From: Agromyces sp. G08B096 | GTDB lineage: Bacteria > Actinomycetota > Actinomycetes > Actinomycetales > Microbacteriaceae | DNA length: 64,000 nt | Direction of reading: 5' to 3' | Assembly (NCBI RefSeq): GCF_040267705.1 | Contig: NZ_CP158374.1 | Coordinates: 1,860,001-1,924,000, forward strand | Shown: positions 36,726 through 44,959 of the stretch, one piece after another | How the letters are laid out: each line of letters begins with the position of its first letter | How positions within the stretch are numbered: the stretch's first letter is position 1 | Position numbers and translations under genes: made by a program | The notes under the pieces: model-generated | The model's input: only the letters and a program-made list of their open reading frames with translations | Databases searched by the model: none | Told to the model about the DNA's origin: nothing

Positions 36726-37956
36726 GCTCCGAACCCTCCAGCAGACGCCGCACGACGGCGTCGGCCAGCAACCGCCCTCGCCGGGTGAGCACCAGCTTCC
36801 CGGCGAGGGCGGTTCTCGCGTCTGCGAGGCCGTCGGCGATGAGCCCAGCCACCGCCTGCCGACCCGCGGCGGGCAGGGTCCGGAGGTCGAGCCCGTCCCG
36901 GATGCGCGAGCTGAGCAGCACGCGCTCCGTCGCCCGGGTCTCGGCATCGAGCGTCTCCCGCCCCACGGCCGGAGACACGCCGGCAGCGAGGCGCTCGGCG
37001 TACGCCGCCGGATGCTTCGCGTTCCACCACCGCACCCCGCCGACGTGGCTGTGCGCACCGGGCCCGACGCCCCACCAGTCGTCGCCTCGCCAGTAGCCGA
37101 GGTTGTGACGCGAGCGATGCCCGGCGCCGGCCGCCCAGTTGCTGACTTCGTACCACTCGTAGCCGGCCGCTGCGAGCAGGTCGTCGGCGAGCTCGTACAT
37201 GTCGGCCTCGAGGTCGTCGGACGGCTCGGCCACCTCGCCGCGCCGGATCTGCCGGGCGAGCTTCGTACCGTCTTCCACGATGAGGGCGTACGCGCTCACA
37301 TGGTCGGGTCGCTCGTCAATCACCGCGTCCACGCTCCGGCGCCAATCGTCGAGCGACTCCCCCGGCGTACCGTAGATCAGGTCGAGACTCACGTCGAGGC
37401 CCGCCTCGCGGGCCCAGCGCACCACGAGCGGCACGCGCGCCGGATCGTGGGTGCGGTCGAGCGTCGCGAGCACGTGCGGCACTGCCGACTGCATGCCGAA
37501 GGAGACGCGCGTGAACCCCGCGTCGGCGAGTCGTGCGAGGTCGTCGCGGCCCACCGAATCGGGGTTCGCCTCGGTCGTCACCTCGGCGCCGTCTGCGAGT
37601 CCGAACTCGGTGCGGACCGCGCGCAGCATCGCGATCAGATCGTCGGCGGGCAGGAGCGTCGGCGTGCCGCCGCCGAAGAAGACGGTGGATGCCTCGCGCC
37701 CCGGCACGCCCGAGGCCTCGAGCACCTCACGTGCGAAGCGGATCTCCGACGCGGCCTGCGCCGCGTAGTCCGACTGGCGCACGCCCCGCAGTTCGTTCGC
37801 CGTGTAGGTGTTGAAGTCGCAGTACCCGCAGCGCACCCGGCAGAAGGGCACGTGCACGTACACGCCGAACGCGCGCTCGACAGCCTGCTCGGCCGCGGTC
37901 GGCGGAAGGAGACCGTCGGCGGGTGCCGGGTCGCCGAGCGGGAGGGCTCCGGCCAC
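36709..37956 (-). CDS. hemW: HemW, heme chaperone / radical SAM HemN-like protein
   Basis: This 415-residue radical SAM protein has cluster motif C-RVR-C-GY-C in VHVPFCRVRCGYCDFNTYT (about 34-52), FFGGGTPTLLP and TTEANPDSVG. It lacks the extra N-terminal cysteine region of true HemN, so heme insertion rather than coproporphyrinogen oxidation is likely. The GTG start is two bases after the DUF1990 gene stop. Genomic position next to lepA is conserved in many bacteria. Confidence 0.93.
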   Translation of the reverse strand: MAGALPLGDPAPADGLLPPTAAEQAVERAFGVYVHVPFCRVRCGYCDFNTYTANELRGVRQSDYAAQAASEIRFAREVLEASGVPGREASTVFFGGGTPTLLPADDLIAMLRAVRTEFGLADGAEVTTEANPDSVGRDDLARLADAGFTRVSFGMQSAVPHVLATLDRTHDPARVPLVVRWAREAGLDVSLDLIYGTPGESLDDWRRSVDAVIDERPDHVSAYALIVEDGTKLARQIRRGEVAEPSDDLEADMYELADDLLAAAGYEWYEVSNWAAGAGHRSRHNLGYWRGDDWWGVGPGAHSHVGGVRWWNAKHPAAYAERLAAGVSPAVGRETLDAETRATERVLLSSRIRDGLDLRTLPAAGRQAVAGLIADGLADARTALAGKLVLTRRGRLLADAVVRRLLEGSELSSRT

Positions 37957-37958
37957 GG

Positions 37959-38609
37959 TCAGCTCGGGAACGCGGGATGCAGGGCCCGCAGCTGGCGCTT
38001 GACCAGCTCGCGCCGACGACGGCGCTGCGCCGGAGCGAACAGCCGCCGGATCCCGCCGGCCGGCTCGAGGATCGAGCGGACCGTGAGCCAGACCGTGTCG
38101 TCGTCGCGGCGCTCGAGGATGAAGGACTCCTCACCGTGCTCCGGGGCGGGCCCGGCCGTGCCGTACGCGAAGCCGATGCGGTCGGGGTCGTCGACGACGT
38201 ACACCACGAGCACGGGGATCGAACGCGCGCGGAACCGGCCCCGGCGAACCAGCGTCGCCGTCATGCCCGCGGTGAGGTAGGGGGTGCCGTCGGCCGCGAA
38301 GCGCTGCTCGGTGCGCGGCGCCGGCTGCTCGGCGAGCGGCGCCCCGTCGGCGTCGTACGCGACACCGGTGTACTGGGCGCCCGTGCCGGGCGAGGCATCC
38401 GTCACCTCGAAGCCGGACCCCTGCTGCACGCCCCAGGTCATCAGCGCATCGGCGGCCCGCTCGAAGCGTTCCCGGCCCGAGCCGAGCTTCACGGAATCCT
38501 CCGCCGGGCGGAATCCGGCGGGCGGGTAGCGCAGGAAGTCGGGGTCGAGGGTCGCGCCGATGGCGCCGTACGTGACGGACTGATCGGTGAAGGTACTGCG
38601 ACGAGACAT
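37959..38609 (-). CDS. DUF1990 family protein
   Basis: This 216-residue soluble protein matches DUF1990: an N-terminal VTYGAIGATLDPDFL...YPPAGFRPAEDSVKLGSG segment, then VVYVVDDPDRIGFAYGT and GEESFILERRDDDTVW towards the end. The C-terminus is Arg-rich. No catalytic residues can be assigned. A TAGGCT box seven bases before the ATG overlaps the lepA stop codon, so the gene can be transcribed independently of lepA. Confidence 0.82.
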   Translation of the reverse strand: MSRRSTFTDQSVTYGAIGATLDPDFLRYPPAGFRPAEDSVKLGSGRERFERAADALMTWGVQQGSGFEVTDASPGTGAQYTGVAYDADGAPLAEQPAPRTEQRFAADGTPYLTAGMTATLVRRGRFRARSIPVLVVYVVDDPDRIGFAYGTAGPAPEHGEESFILERRDDDTVWLTVRSILEPAGGIRRLFAPAQRRRRRELVKRQLRALHPAFPS

Positions 38610-38616
38610 CCGGGAC

Positions 38617-38622
38617 AGCCTA
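38617..38622 (-). promoter_or_regulatory. -10 box for the DUF1990 gene at the lepA stop
   Basis: TAGGCT ends seven bases before ATG 38609 and covers the first bases of the lepA TAG stop. The arrangement matches the leaderless promoters elsewhere in the window. Confidence 0.45.
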
Positions 38623-40479
38623 CTTCTTGCCGTCCTTCTTCCCCTCGGTCTCTCCTGAGAGCGCGGCGATGAACGCCTCCTGGGGCACCTCGACGCGGCC
38701 GACCATCTTCATCCGCTTCTTGCCCTCCTTCTGCTTCTCGAGGAGCTTCCGCTTGCGGGTGATGTCGCCGCCGTAGCACTTCGCGAGGACGTCCTTGCGC
38801 ATCGCACGGATCGACTCGCGCGCGATGATCCGGGCCCCGATGGCGGCCTGGATGGGCACCTCGAACTGCTGGCGCGGGATGAGCTCGCGGAGCCGGCCCG
38901 TCATGAGGACGCCGTACGCGTACGCCTTCTCGCGGTGGACGATCGCGCTGAACGCGTCGACCTGCTCGCCCTGCAGCAGGATGTCGACCTTCACGAGGTC
39001 GGCCGCCTGGTCGCCCGCGGGCTCGTAGTCGAGGCTCGCGTACCCGGCCGTCTTCGACTTCAGCTGGTCGAAGAAGTCGAACACGATCTCGCCGAGCGGC
39101 ATGTGGTACCGGATCTCGACGCGGTCCTCGCCGAGGTAGTCCATGCCGAGCAGGGTGCCGCGACGCGACTGGCAGAGCTCCATGATGGTGCCCACGTAGT
39201 CCTTCGGGGCGAGGATCGCGGCCTTCACGATGGGCTCGCGGACCTCGGCGATCTTGCCGCCCGTGGGGAATTCGCTCGGGTTGGTGACCGTGACCGTCTT
39301 CTTGTCCTCGGTGGTCACCTCGTACACCACGCTCGGCGCCGTGGCGATGATGTCGAGGCCGAACTCGCGGCGCAGCCGCTCGGTCACGATCTCGAGGTGC
39401 AGCAGGCCGAGGAAGCCGGCGCGGAACCCGAAGCCGAGGGCCACCGAGGTCTCGGGCTCGTACACCAGCGCGGCATCCGACAGCTTCAGCTTGTCGAGCG
39501 CCTCGCGGAGCTCGGGGTAGTCGCTGCCGTCGATCGGGTACAGACCCGAGAACACCATCGGCAGCGGCTCGGTGTAGCCCGCGAGCGCCTCGGCGGCCGG
39601 CTTCACCGCGGTCGTCACGGTGTCGCCGACCTTCGACTGACGGACATCCTTCACGCCCGTGATGAGGTAGCCGACCTCGCCCACTCCGAGGCCCTTCGTG
39701 GGCGTCGGCTCGGGTGCGCTCACGCCGATCTCGAGGATCTCGTGGGTCGCCTTCGTCGACATCATCTGGATCCGCTCGCGCGGATTCAGCTTGCCGTCGA
39801 CCATGCGGACGTAGGTGACGACGCCGCGGTACGGGTCGTAGACCGAGTCGAAGATCATCGCCCGGGCTGCGGCATCGGCATCGCCGACGGGCGCCGGGAT
39901 GCGCTCGACGACCCGGTCGAGCAGCTCCTCGACGCCGACGCCCGTCTTGCCGGAGACCCGCATCACGTCGTCGGGCGAGCCGCCGATGAGGTCGGCGAGC
40001 TCCCGCGCGTACTTCTCGGGCTCGGCGGCGGGCAGATCGATCTTGTTCAGCACCGGGATGATCTCGAGGTCGTTCTCCAGCGCGAGGTACAGGTTCGCGA
40101 GCGTCTGGGCCTCGATGCCCTGCGCGGCGTCGACGAGGAGGATGGCGCCCTCGCATGCGGCGAGCGAACGCGACACCTCGTAGCTGAAGTCGACGTGACC
40201 GGGCGTGTCGATCATGTTCAGGGCGTACCCGGTGCCGTCGACCTGCCACGGCATGCGGACCGCCTGGCTCTTGATGGTGATCCCGCGCTCGCGCTCGATG
40301 TCCATCCGGTCGAGATACTGCGCGCGCATGTCGCGGTCGCTGACGATGCCCGTGATCTGGAGCATGCGGTCGGCGAGCGTCGACTTGCCGTGGTCGATGT
40401 GCGCGATGATGCAGAAGTTGCGGATCAGCGCGGGGTCGGTGGCGGCTGGCACCGGCGGGTTGGCGGCTCTCGGAGACAT
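38620..40479 (-). CDS. lepA: Elongation factor 4 (LepA)
   Basis: This 619-residue ribosomal GTPase acts in 30S assembly and back-translocation. Motifs: G1 [22 protein letters not shown] at G2 (read as [16 protein letters not shown]), G3 DTPGHVDF and G4 NKIDLP. The C-terminal LepA-specific domain carries [21 protein letters not shown], which contacts the decoding centre. Length is somewhat above E. coli LepA. GAGAAT lies seven bases before the ATG, suggesting a leaderless message. Confidence 0.96.
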   Translation of the reverse strand: MSPRAANPPVPAATDPALIRNFCIIAHIDHGKSTLADRMLQITGIVSDRDMRAQYLDRMDIERERGITIKSQAVRMPWQVDGTGYALNMIDTPGHVDFSYEVSRSLAACEGAILLVDAAQGIEAQTLANLYLALENDLEIIPVLNKIDLPAAEPEKYARELADLIGGSPDDVMRVSGKTGVGVEELLDRVVERIPAPVGDADAAARAMIFDSVYDPYRGVVTYVRMVDGKLNPRERIQMMSTKATHEILEIGVSAPEPTPTKGLGVGEVGYLITGVKDVRQSKVGDTVTTAVKPAAEALAGYTEPLPMVFSGLYPIDGSDYPELREALDKLKLSDAALVYEPETSVALGFGFRAGFLGLLHLEIVTERLRREFGLDIIATAPSVVYEVTTEDKKTVTVTNPSEFPTGGKIAEVREPIVKAAILAPKDYVGTIMELCQSRRGTLLGMDYLGEDRVEIRYHMPLGEIVFDFFDQLKSKTAGYASLDYEPAGDQAADLVKVDILLQGEQVDAFSAIVHREKAYAYGVLMTGRLRELIPRQQFEVPIQAAIGARIIARESIRAMRKDVLAKCYGGDITRKRKLLEKQKEGKKRMKMVGRVEVPQEAFIAALSGETEGKKDGKK

Positions 40480-40486
40480 CCCGACG

Positions 40487-40492
40487 ATTCTC
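40487..40492 (-). promoter_or_regulatory. GAGAAT promoter box before lepA
   Basis: GGGAGAATCG on the minus strand lies seven bases before the lepA ATG; there is no Shine-Dalgarno sequence. Confidence 0.45.
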
Positions 40493-40601
40493 CCATGATC
40501 CGGCGCGCCGCCCGCGCCGCCCGCGGTTCCGGCGCCGCGGCGGTCGCGGCCCGCACCCCCGCTCCCACCTTCGATGGATGCCCCGGCCGAGGCCCCGAGG
40601 C

Positions 40602-40607
40602 TACGCT
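40602..40607 (+). promoter_or_regulatory. -10 box for the kinase-regulator-hydrolase operon
   Basis: TACGCT is nine bases before ATG 40617, with no ribosome-binding site in between. It supports the shorter start over an in-frame ATG at 40578. Confidence 0.45.
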
Positions 40608-40616
40608 GATCGCATC

Positions 40617-41900
40617 ATGACCGTGCTCGAGGCTCCGCCCGGCGGCGTGGCGCCGTCGGCGCTGCGGCCGGTGTTCACCGCCCTCCGGCTCGGCTTGCAC
40701 GTGCTCGTCGTCGGGCTGGCGCTCTTCGTCGTCGTGCGAGCGCTGCTCGCCGACGGACCCGACGAGGTCACGATCACCGTCCTCGCGGTGCTCTTCCTCG
40801 TCTGGTATGGCGCCGGCATCGCCGCGGCGCACCGGCACTTCCCGGCCTGGCCGCGGGTGCTCTGGCTCGCCGGGCTCATCGCGCTCTGGGTCGCCCTCAA
40901 CGTCTTCACTCCCGACGCCGCCTTCCTGGCGTTCCCGCTGTTCTTCCTCGAGCTGCACGTGCTGCCGGCCGCGTGGTCGGTGCCGCTCGTGGTCGTGACG
41001 TTCGCGCTCTCGGTGTGGGGCACGACGGTCCACCTGGGCTTCGAGGTCGGCAGCGTGCTCGGCCCGTTCATCGCCGCCGGGGTCGCGATCGTCATCGGGC
41101 TCGGCTACCGCGCGATGGCGCAGGAGACCCGTGACCGGCAGGCGCTGATCCTCGATCTGCTCTCCACGCGCGAGGAGCTCGCGGCGGCGAGCCGGGAGGC
41201 GGGGTCGCTGGCCGAGCGCGAGCGCCTCGCGCGGGAGATCCACGACACCGTCGCGCAGGGGCTCTCGAGCATCCAGATGCTGTTGCACGCCGCCGAACGC
41301 GACGTACCGGATGCCACGACCAGGGAGCGTCTCCGGCTCGCCCGGGAGACGGCCGCGGAGAACCTCGCGGAGACCCGCCGTTTCATCCGGGAGCTCACGC
41401 CGCCCGCGCTCGACGAGCAGACCCTGCCCGCCGCGCTCCGGCGGCTGGCGGCGGCGACCAGCGAGCAGGCCGCGCAGGCGGGGCGGCCGACCCGGGTGAG
41501 CTTCACGATCAGCGGCGACGCCATCCCGCTGCCGATGGCGCTCGAGGCGACGCTCCTCCGGACCGCGCAGGCCTCGCTCGCGAACGTCCTGCAGCACGCG
41601 GACGCGACCCGCGCCGACCTCACCCTGTCCTACCTGGGCGACGAGGTCGCGCTCGACCTCGTCGACGACGGCATCGGGTTCGCCCCCGACGCCGGAGGGG
41701 CCAGGGCGGCGGGCGTTGCCCGAGCGGCGGGCGCGGCTCGCCCGGCGGCCTCCGTCGAGGCGGAGGCATCCCGCGGCGGCTTCGGGCTCGCCGCGATCCG
41801 TCGCCGGGCCGAGCAGCTGGGCGGCAGCGCGGTCGTCGAGTCCTCGCCCGGCGACGGCACCGCCGTGTCGGTCCGGCTTCCCGTGGAGGCGGCGGGATGA
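40617..41900 (+). CDS. Sensor histidine kinase, HisKA_3 type
   Basis: This 427-residue kinase has about five to six membrane helices (about 20-165), a short coiled linker, and [19 protein letters not shown] with the phospho-accepting His. The ATPase domain has a divergent N box ([17 protein letters not shown]), DDGIGF and [16 protein letters not shown]. The helices lack a large external loop. It is followed without a gap by its response regulator (ATGA overlap). The signal is unknown. Confidence 0.92.
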   Translation: MTVLEAPPGGVAPSALRPVFTALRLGLHVLVVGLALFVVVRALLADGPDEVTITVLAVLFLVWYGAGIAAAHRHFPAWPRVLWLAGLIALWVALNVFTPDAAFLAFPLFFLELHVLPAAWSVPLVVVTFALSVWGTTVHLGFEVGSVLGPFIAAGVAIVIGLGYRAMAQETRDRQALILDLLSTREELAAASREAGSLAERERLAREIHDTVAQGLSSIQMLLHAAERDVPDATTRERLRLARETAAENLAETRRFIRELTPPALDEQTLPAALRRLAAATSEQAAQAGRPTRVSFTISGDAIPLPMALEATLLRTAQASLANVLQHADATRADLTLSYLGDEVALDLVDDGIGFAPDAGGARAAGVARAAGAARPAASVEAEASRGGFGLAAIRRRAEQLGGSAVVESSPGDGTAVSVRLPVEAAG

Positions 41901-42523
41901 GCATCCGGGTCCTCCTCGCCGACGACCACCCCGTCGTCCGTGCCGGCATCCGTGCCCTGCTCGAGGCCGAGCCCGATCTCGTGGTCGCGGGCGAGGCCGG
42001 CACCGCAGCCGAAGCCGTCGCGCTCGCGGCATCCGCCGACGTCGACCTCGTGCTCATGGACCTGCAGTTCCCCGGCGACCTGCAGGGCGCGGCGGCGACC
42101 CGGCGCATCCGCTCCACCCCGGCCGCGCCGCGCGTCCTCGTCCTCACGAACTACGACACCGATGCAGACATCCTCGGCGCCATCGAGGCGGGCGCCAGCG
42201 GCTACCTGTTGAAGGATGCCCCGCCCGACGAGCTCATCGCCGCCGTGCGCGCGGCCGCCGCCGGCGACACCGCGCTCGCGCCGAGCGTCTCCACCCGGTT
42301 GCGCGCCGCCCGCGACGGCGATCACCGGCTCACGGCGCGTGAGGCCGAGGTGCTCTCCCTCGTCGCCGGCGGACGGTCGAACCGCGACATCGGCCGCGAA
42401 CTCTTCCTCAGCGAGGCGACCGTGAAGTCGCACCTGGTCCACATCTTCGCCAAGCTCGGCGTCGGGTCGCGCACCGCGGCGGTCGCCCGCGCCCGCGAGC
42501 TCGGTCAGATCCGAGGAGGCTGA
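41897..42523 (+). CDS. NarL/LuxR-type response regulator
   Basis: This 208-residue regulator has a receiver domain with D9-D10, phospho-acceptor Asp55 (LVLMDLQFP), VLTNYD and YLLKDAPP. The LuxR-type DNA-binding domain contains [20 protein letters not shown] and [20 protein letters not shown]. It is co-transcribed with the kinase upstream and, two bases further, an alpha/beta hydrolase. The hydrolase may therefore be a target or part of the same response. Confidence 0.93.
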   Translation: MSIRVLLADDHPVVRAGIRALLEAEPDLVVAGEAGTAAEAVALAASADVDLVLMDLQFPGDLQGAAATRRIRSTPAAPRVLVLTNYDTDADILGAIEAGASGYLLKDAPPDELIAAVRAAAAGDTALAPSVSTRLRAARDGDHRLTAREAEVLSLVAGGRSNRDIGRELFLSEATVKSHLVHIFAKLGVGSRTAAVARARELGQIRGG

Positions 42524-42525
42524 GG

Positions 42526-43350
42526 ATGCCCCGCGCCCGCGTCGTGCTCGTCCACGGCATCCGCACGTCCGCCACGATGTGGCGGAACCAGCTCGCCGTG
42601 CTCGCCGCCCACGACCTCGATGTGCAAGCGGTCGACCTGCCCGCGCACGGTCCGCGCATCGGCGAATCGTTCTCCGTCGACGCCGCCGTCGAGACGATCG
42701 ACGCCGCGCTCAATCCCCCGGCCATGGACGGCGCATCGGGCGCCGATGCCGGATCCCAGGCGGATGCCGCCATCCCGCGGCTCCTCGTCGGCCTGAGTCT
42801 CGGCGGATACCTCTCCATCGCCTACGCCGCGCGCCGGCCGCACGGCCTCGACGGACTCGTGGCCGCCTCCTGCGGGACCAGGCCGCGCGGGCTCGCGATC
42901 GCCGGCTACCGCCGCCTCGCGGACCTCATCGGACGGCTCCCCGACCGCGGACGCGGGCTGAACGACGCCATGGTCCGCGCCTTCCTGCCGCCCGCGGCGG
43001 CCGAGGACGTGATCGCGGGCGGCGTCGCGCTCGACGTCATGGGGCCCGCGCTCGCCGCGGTCGGCGAACTCGACGTCGAGCAGGACCTCTCGCGCATCAC
43101 CTGCCCGGTGTGGCTGGTGAACGGCCGGTTCGATCACTTCCGCGCCGAAGAGCGACGGATGCTCCGCGCCGCGCGTGACGCGCGGCTCGTGATCGTGCCC
43201 GGGGCCACGCACCTCGTGAGCCTCGTGCAGCCCGAGGCGTTCACGGCCGCCATCCTCGGCGCCGTCGCAGAGCTCGAGCGCCGCCGGGCGCTCGTCGCGC
43301 GGGTGCGCCGGTCACCGGACTCGCCCCACGACGAGCCGGCGCGTCACTGA
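42526..43350 (+). CDS. Alpha/beta hydrolase
   Basis: This 274-residue soluble hydrolase has the oxyanion-loop motif [12 protein letters not shown], nucleophile elbow G89-L-S91-L-G ([10 protein letters not shown]), a late Asp in VNGRFDHF and the catalytic His in PGATHLVS. It belongs to the general esterase/lipase group; the substrate is unknown. The start lies two bases after the response regulator stop, so it is the third gene of that operon. A hairpin with TTT follows. Confidence 0.85.
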   Translation: MPRARVVLVHGIRTSATMWRNQLAVLAAHDLDVQAVDLPAHGPRIGESFSVDAAVETIDAALNPPAMDGASGADAGSQADAAIPRLLVGLSLGGYLSIAYAARRPHGLDGLVAASCGTRPRGLAIAGYRRLADLIGRLPDRGRGLNDAMVRAFLPPAAAEDVIAGGVALDVMGPALAAVGELDVEQDLSRITCPVWLVNGRFDHFRAEERRMLRAARDARLVIVPGATHLVSLVQPEAFTAAILGAVAELERRRALVARVRRSPDSPHDEPARH

Positions 43351-43370
43351 CCGCTCCGCGGGCGGTCTTT
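43349..43370 (+). terminator. Terminator after the alpha/beta hydrolase
   Basis: GACCGC and GCGGTC form a stem followed directly by TTT. It overlaps the stop codon of the hydrolase and separates the operon from the rpsT promoter. Confidence 0.55.
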
Positions 43371-43376
43371 CCCGCA

Positions 43377-43406
43377 TTGGTGCCCTCAGCACGAAGCTGG
43401 TATCGT
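43377..43406 (+). promoter_or_regulatory. rpsT promoter
   Basis: TTGGTG (43377-43382) and TATCGT (43401-43406) are 18 bases apart. This is the best -35/-10 pair in the window. Transcription would begin near 43413 and give a leader of about 100 bases. Confidence 0.6.
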
Positions 43407-43420
43407 TGCCTGTTGGCTTG

Positions 43421-43495
43421 CGTGTGGGTCCCACCCCGCACGAATCGCCGGAGGCGAGCCCCTCTACCTCGTCACGGCACTTCCGCACCCACACG
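43421..43495 (+). promoter_or_regulatory. Structured rpsT leader, candidate autoregulatory site
   Basis: CGTGTGGGT (43421-43429) and ACCCACACG (43487-43495) pair perfectly over nine bases and enclose most of the leader. The structure ends 18 bases before the rpsT GTG. Ribosomal-protein leaders often bind their own product; whether S20 does so here is unproven. Confidence 0.4.
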
Positions 43496-43513
43496 AGAAC
43501 GAAAGAACACCAC

Positions 43514-43774
43514 GTGGCAAACATCAAGTCGCAGATCAAGCGCATCCGTACCAACCTGAAGGCGCAGGAGCGCAACAAGGCCGTCAAGAGCGAGCTGAAG
43601 ACCGTCGTGCGCGCCGCGCGCGAGGCCATCGCCTCGGGCGACAAGGACAAGGCCGTCGCCGCCGTCCGCGTCGCGAACCGCAAGCTCGACAAGGCTGCCT
43701 CCAAGGGCGTCATCCACAAGAACCAGGCCGCGAACCGCAAGTCGGCCATCGCGAAGCAGGCCGCCGCGCTGTAA
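43514..43774 (+). CDS. rpsT: 30S ribosomal protein S20
   Basis: This 86-residue, strongly basic helical protein binds 16S rRNA and helps 30S assembly. Family features: [20 protein letters not shown] at the start, then [15 protein letters not shown], and [17 protein letters not shown] at the end. It starts with GTG after GAAAGAACACCAC. It is monocistronic, with its own promoter and a strong terminator, and diverges in function but not in position from the usual lepA-rpsT-holA cluster. Confidence 0.96.
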   Translation: MANIKSQIKRIRTNLKAQERNKAVKSELKTVVRAAREAIASGDKDKAVAAVRVANRKLDKAASKGVIHKNQAANRKSAIAKQAAAL

Positions 43775-43790
43775 TCGCCTGCGAGTCCGG

Positions 43791-43824
43791 AACGGGCCCC
43801 GCACCTCACGGTGCGGGGCCCGTT
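43791..43824. terminator. Bidirectional terminator between rpsT and holA
   Basis: A perfect 15-base stem, AACGGGCCCCGCACC with its complement, encloses a four-base loop (TCAC). It starts 17 bases past the rpsT stop and lies 59 bases past the holA stop, so it can serve both. Confidence 0.85.
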
Positions 43825-43882
43825 CCGCGTTCACGGCGCGCGTGCAGGCGTCACGCGCCTGGGCCGAGTCGGTTGCGGTTCG

Positions 43883-44902
43883 TCAGTCGCGACCGCGGTC
43901 GGCGATGAGGCCGACGAGTCGCTCGAGGGCGAAGACCGGGTCGCGCTCGGCGCCCTTCACCGCCGCATCGGTGGCGGCCAGCGCCTCGATGACCCGCGCG
44001 AGGCCGGCGTCCTCCCAGCCGGCGAGGTCGCGGCGCGCGCGATCGACCTGCCACGGCGCGAGGCCGAGGCTGGACGCGAGCTGGCCGGAGCCGCCGCGGA
44101 CGCCGTGGACCTTCGCCATGGTACGGATCTTCACGGCGAACGCCCCGACGATGGGCACCGGGTCCGCCCCGGAGTCGATCGCCTGCCGGAGCGCGACGAG
44201 CGCCTCGCCGTGCCGGCCCGCGATGGCGGCGTCCGCCACGGTGAACGCGGTCGTCTCCACGCGGCCGCCGTAGTACTTCGCGACCGTCGCCTCGTCGATG
44301 TCGCCCGGCGCATCCGCGAGCAGCTGCCGGCACGCCGCCGCGAGCTCTCCGAGATCATCGCTGAACGCCCCGACGAGCGCGCGGAGCGCTCCAGGGGCGA
44401 TACGCCGGCCGGCCGCCCGGAACTCCGCCTGGGCGAAGTCCTGCTTCTCCGCGTCCTTCTTCAGCTCGGCGCAGACGATCTCGATCGCATCGCCGCCGCC
44501 CGCGCGGATCGCGTCGAGCAGCTTCTTGCCGCGCATACCGCCGCGGTGCCGGAGCACGACGGTGGTCGACTCAGCGGTGCCCTCGAGGTACTCGAGCGCG
44601 TCGACGAGGAAGTCATCGCTGGCCTTCTCGACCGCGGACACGCGGATCAGCCGCGGCTCGCCGAAGAGCGAGGGACTCGCGAGAGTCAGCAGCTCGCCGC
44701 GCCGGTACCCGTCGGCCTCGAGGTCGCTGACCTCGAGCGAGGGATCCTCCGAGCGGAGGAAGTCGCGGAGCATCGTGATCGCCCGCTCGGCGAGGACGTC
44801 TTCGGCGCCTGAGACGAGCACGACGGGCGCCGGACGCACCTGGTTCCACGCGAGCTGCGGGATCGCCACCCTGCTCCTGGCCGAAGCCGTGCGCTGCGCC
44901 AC
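43883..44902 (-). CDS. holA: DNA polymerase III delta subunit
   Basis: This 339-residue clamp-loader subunit opens the beta clamp. The N-terminal AAA+-like domain starts VVLVSGAEDVLAERAITML, with the degenerate P-loop usual in delta. FGEPRLIRVSAVEKASDDF and the helical C-terminal domain (LASSLGLAPWQVDRARRDL) fit the family. Its GTG start has GGAG upstream. It lies directly downstream of comEC, the normal arrangement in many bacteria. Confidence 0.93.
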   Translation of the reverse strand: MAQRTASARSRVAIPQLAWNQVRPAPVVLVSGAEDVLAERAITMLRDFLRSEDPSLEVSDLEADGYRRGELLTLASPSLFGEPRLIRVSAVEKASDDFLVDALEYLEGTAESTTVVLRHRGGMRGKKLLDAIRAGGGDAIEIVCAELKKDAEKQDFAQAEFRAAGRRIAPGALRALVGAFSDDLGELAAACRQLLADAPGDIDEATVAKYYGGRVETTAFTVADAAIAGRHGEALVALRQAIDSGADPVPIVGAFAVKIRTMAKVHGVRGGSGQLASSLGLAPWQVDRARRDLAGWEDAGLARVIEALAATDAAVKGAERDPVFALERLVGLIADRGRD

Positions 44903-44959
44903 TCTGTCTCCGTTCGCCGTTGCCGCCGCTTCATCCTACGTTCGGCCGCCGACGCGGGC

